In this document: positions 62,904 through 64,000 of the stretch, piece after piece
How the letters are laid out: every line of letters begins with the position of its first letter
Numbering within the stretch: the first letter of the stretch is position 1
Assembly: GCA_945865535.1 (NCBI GenBank)
Contig: CAMBDW010000008.1
Location: 1 to 64,000, forward strand
From: Chryseobacterium gleum
GTDB taxonomy: Bacteria; Bacteroidota; Bacteroidia; Flavobacteriales; BACL11
Direction of reading: 5' to 3'
DNA length: 64,000 bases
The notes under the pieces: model-generated
Told to the model about the DNA's origin: nothing
The model's database searches: none
What the model saw: the letters and a program-made list of their open reading frames with translations, nothing else
Translations under genes and position numbers: made by a program

Positions 62904-63077
62904 TTAATCCATGTTTACTGTAACTGTTTCATCTGCAATAATTTTCGCGGATTTATAGTTGGTTCCATTTTTTTCATTGTACTCTCTGTGGGCATGATCG
63001 CAAAAGTGGAGTGTTTTGCTCAATCCATAGGAGCAAATACTGTATTTTTTATCTTTTTGAAGTTCTATTTCTTTCAT
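62904..63077 (-). CDS. 57-residue CDGSH-like iron-sulfur protein, variant
   Basis: Starts MKEIELQKDKKYSIC and ends TVTVNMD; too short for usual length cut-offs. The centre reads CSYGLSKTLHFCDHAH (15-30), matching the CDGSH pattern C-x-C-x2-S-x3-P-x-C-D-x2-H except that the second Cys is Tyr17 and the Pro is His. The remaining Cys15, Cys26 and His30 are in register. CDGSH proteins bind a 2Fe-2S cluster with three Cys and one His; here only two Cys and the His remain, so cluster binding is uncertain. It is 1 bp after the M61 peptidase gene and 31 bp before hpt. Confidence 0.7.
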   Translation of the reverse strand: MKEIELQKDKKYSICSYGLSKTLHFCDHAHREYNEKNGTNYKSAKIIADETVTVNMD

Positions 63078-63078
63078 C

Positions 63079-64000
63079 TTAACTGGACCACACTTTTCTT
63101 AAAATTAATTGCTTTTCTGAAGCATTTTCTGTTTTTACAATTTCTAATAACTGATAATGATTTCCAATAGCTAAAGATATTGTTTTTTCTGAGAATTTCT
63201 TTTTAATGGTAAATGCAACTTTCTTTTTACATTCTTTTAAGATATCAGCTAAATTTTCATCTACTGCTTTTCCATTTACTTTTGTAATTTGATCTTCAGG
63301 TACTATTCCATTTTTATCGGTAATAGAATTTGGAGCTACCTTTTTGATTACTAATTTTTCATTTTCTTTTACAGCAATAAAACCAAAATACTGGGCTCCA
63401 AGATTAGGGTTTTTCTTCTCTTTCAATTCAATGCCCACTACTTCAAAAGTATTTTTAAGGGTAGGAATATAATCCTCAGTTCCATAAATGTGATTTTCAA
63501 ATATTTCAGCCACTCTCAATCCTCCAAATTTTTCACAAATATTTCTGAAATCATCTTCAGAATATCCCTTTTTTTTAAGTGCAAAATCTTCATAAAGCTC
63601 TTTCATAACAGAATGCAAACTATTTTTTCCGTTTGTATTTCTTATAATTTCCAAATCAATCATTAGCATGCAAAGTGCCCCATCTGCATAAATGGAAGTT
63701 TTCCTATTAGGAGAACCTAATTTATAGCCATCAAGCCAATTGTCAAAACCACTATCTGCAACTGATAAATTATATCTCCCATAATTAGTGAGGTGCCGTT
63801 CCAAGTTTTGATTCTGAGTTTTTACAAATTCCTCCCAATTAAAAACTCCGGAATTATACAACATCAAATCTCCCATATAAGTGGTAACTCCTTCAGCAAC
63901 AAAACCCGTTCTAAAGTAATTTTCCTGAGTATAATTATAAGGATACATTTCTTCTGGTCGTATCGCTTTAATATTCCAAGTATGGTAGAGTTCGTGGGAA
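63079..64000 (-). CDS. M61 family metallopeptidase with PDZ domain (partial, 5' end beyond window)
   Basis: About 306 C-terminal residues; the frame stays open to the window end. Just inside it lies HELYHTWN, the M61 zinc motif HExxHxWN, followed by IKAIRPEEMYPYNYT, the glycyl-aminopeptidase signature. The next Glu in FVAEGVTTYMGDL is the third ligand. A PDZ domain (about the last 110 residues: IKKVAPNSITDKNG, ITKVNGKAVDE) ends the protein. It likely trims peptides, with PDZ for binding. The N-terminal beta domain and any signal peptide are outside. Confidence 0.88.
   Translation of the reverse strand, partial: SHELYHTWNIKAIRPEEMYPYNYTQENYFRTGFVAEGVTTYMGDLMLYNSGVFNWEEFVKTQNQNLERHLTNYGRYNLSVADSGFDNWLDGYKLGSPNRKTSIYADGALCMLMIDLEIIRNTNGKNSLHSVMKELYEDFALKKKGYSEDDFRNICEKFGGLRVAEIFENHIYGTEDYIPTLKNTFEVVGIELKEKKNPNLGAQYFGFIAVKENEKLVIKKVAPNSITDKNGIVPEDQITKVNGKAVDENLADILKECKKKVAFTIKKKFSEKTISLAIGNHYQLLEIVKTENASEKQLILRKVWSS

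Overview
The window is AT-rich and comes from a Bacteroidota genome, most likely a free-living aquatic member of the Flavobacteriales. Three things point there: type IX secretion (T9SS) machinery and several T9SS cargo proteins; Bacteroidota-type -7 promoter boxes (TAnnTTTG) just upstream of many genes; and lineage-typical neighbourhoods such as porP-gldJ-murF beside porU-porV. A NhaD-type Na+/H+ antiporter fits a saline habitat, but that is inference. I see no phage, insertion sequence, CRISPR array or integrase.

Layout. 0-8.3 kb: the tail of a T9SS cargo gene, a GrpB-family gene, a BadF-type sugar kinase divergent from a sugar MFS permease, an RsmB-like methyltransferase, a small HExxH membrane protein, a secreted prolyl oligopeptidase and tRNA-Val. 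This stretch carries four copies of an unnamed repeat of 40 to about 75 bp, each just 3' of a transcription unit and in its orientation. 8.4-15.1 kb: a seven-gene minus-strand run (amino-acid dehydrogenase, MscS channel, nhaD, exbB, exbD, tonB, folC). 15.2-21 kb: anmK divergent from acyl-CoA dehydrogenase and a Wza/Wzz-like export pair. 21-30 kb: murF, gldJ, porP/sprF, porU, porV, ispF. 30-36.9 kb: a DUF4442 protein, aquaporin, tpx, a minus-strand operon headed by an unusual Ung plus L,D-transpeptidase fusion, then a tiny lipoprotein and lipA. 37-44.8 kb: a secreted M43 metalloprotease and the lpxK-punA-cargo-gatB-lpxH operon. 44.8-54.9 kb: a Nif3-like gene, a zinc-ribbon coiled-coil gene, a frame-disrupted TPR gene, a FadL-like porin, a Tyr/Asn-rich lipoprotein, proS, tRNA-Glu, rpsT, upp and a YjjG-type phosphatase. 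54.9-64 kb: a tightly overlapping minus-strand operon running from an M61 peptidase (cut by the window end) through a tiny CDGSH-like protein, hpt, adk, obgE, PAP2, a BNR-repeat cargo and a PafA-like phosphatase to aroB and aroA.

Functional picture. Envelope construction dominates: peptidoglycan (murF, anmK, the L,D-transpeptidase domain), lipid A (lpxK, lpxH), Ton energisation, and T9SS export with at least four likely cargo proteins. No complete new multi-gene system is evident. The most unusual items are the 3'-end-associated repeat family, the Ung/L,D-transpeptidase fusion with a vestigial signal peptide at the joint, the TPR gene with two compensating homopolymer frameshifts, the variant CDGSH miniprotein, and a recurring promoter-to-ATG spacing that predicts leaderless mRNAs.
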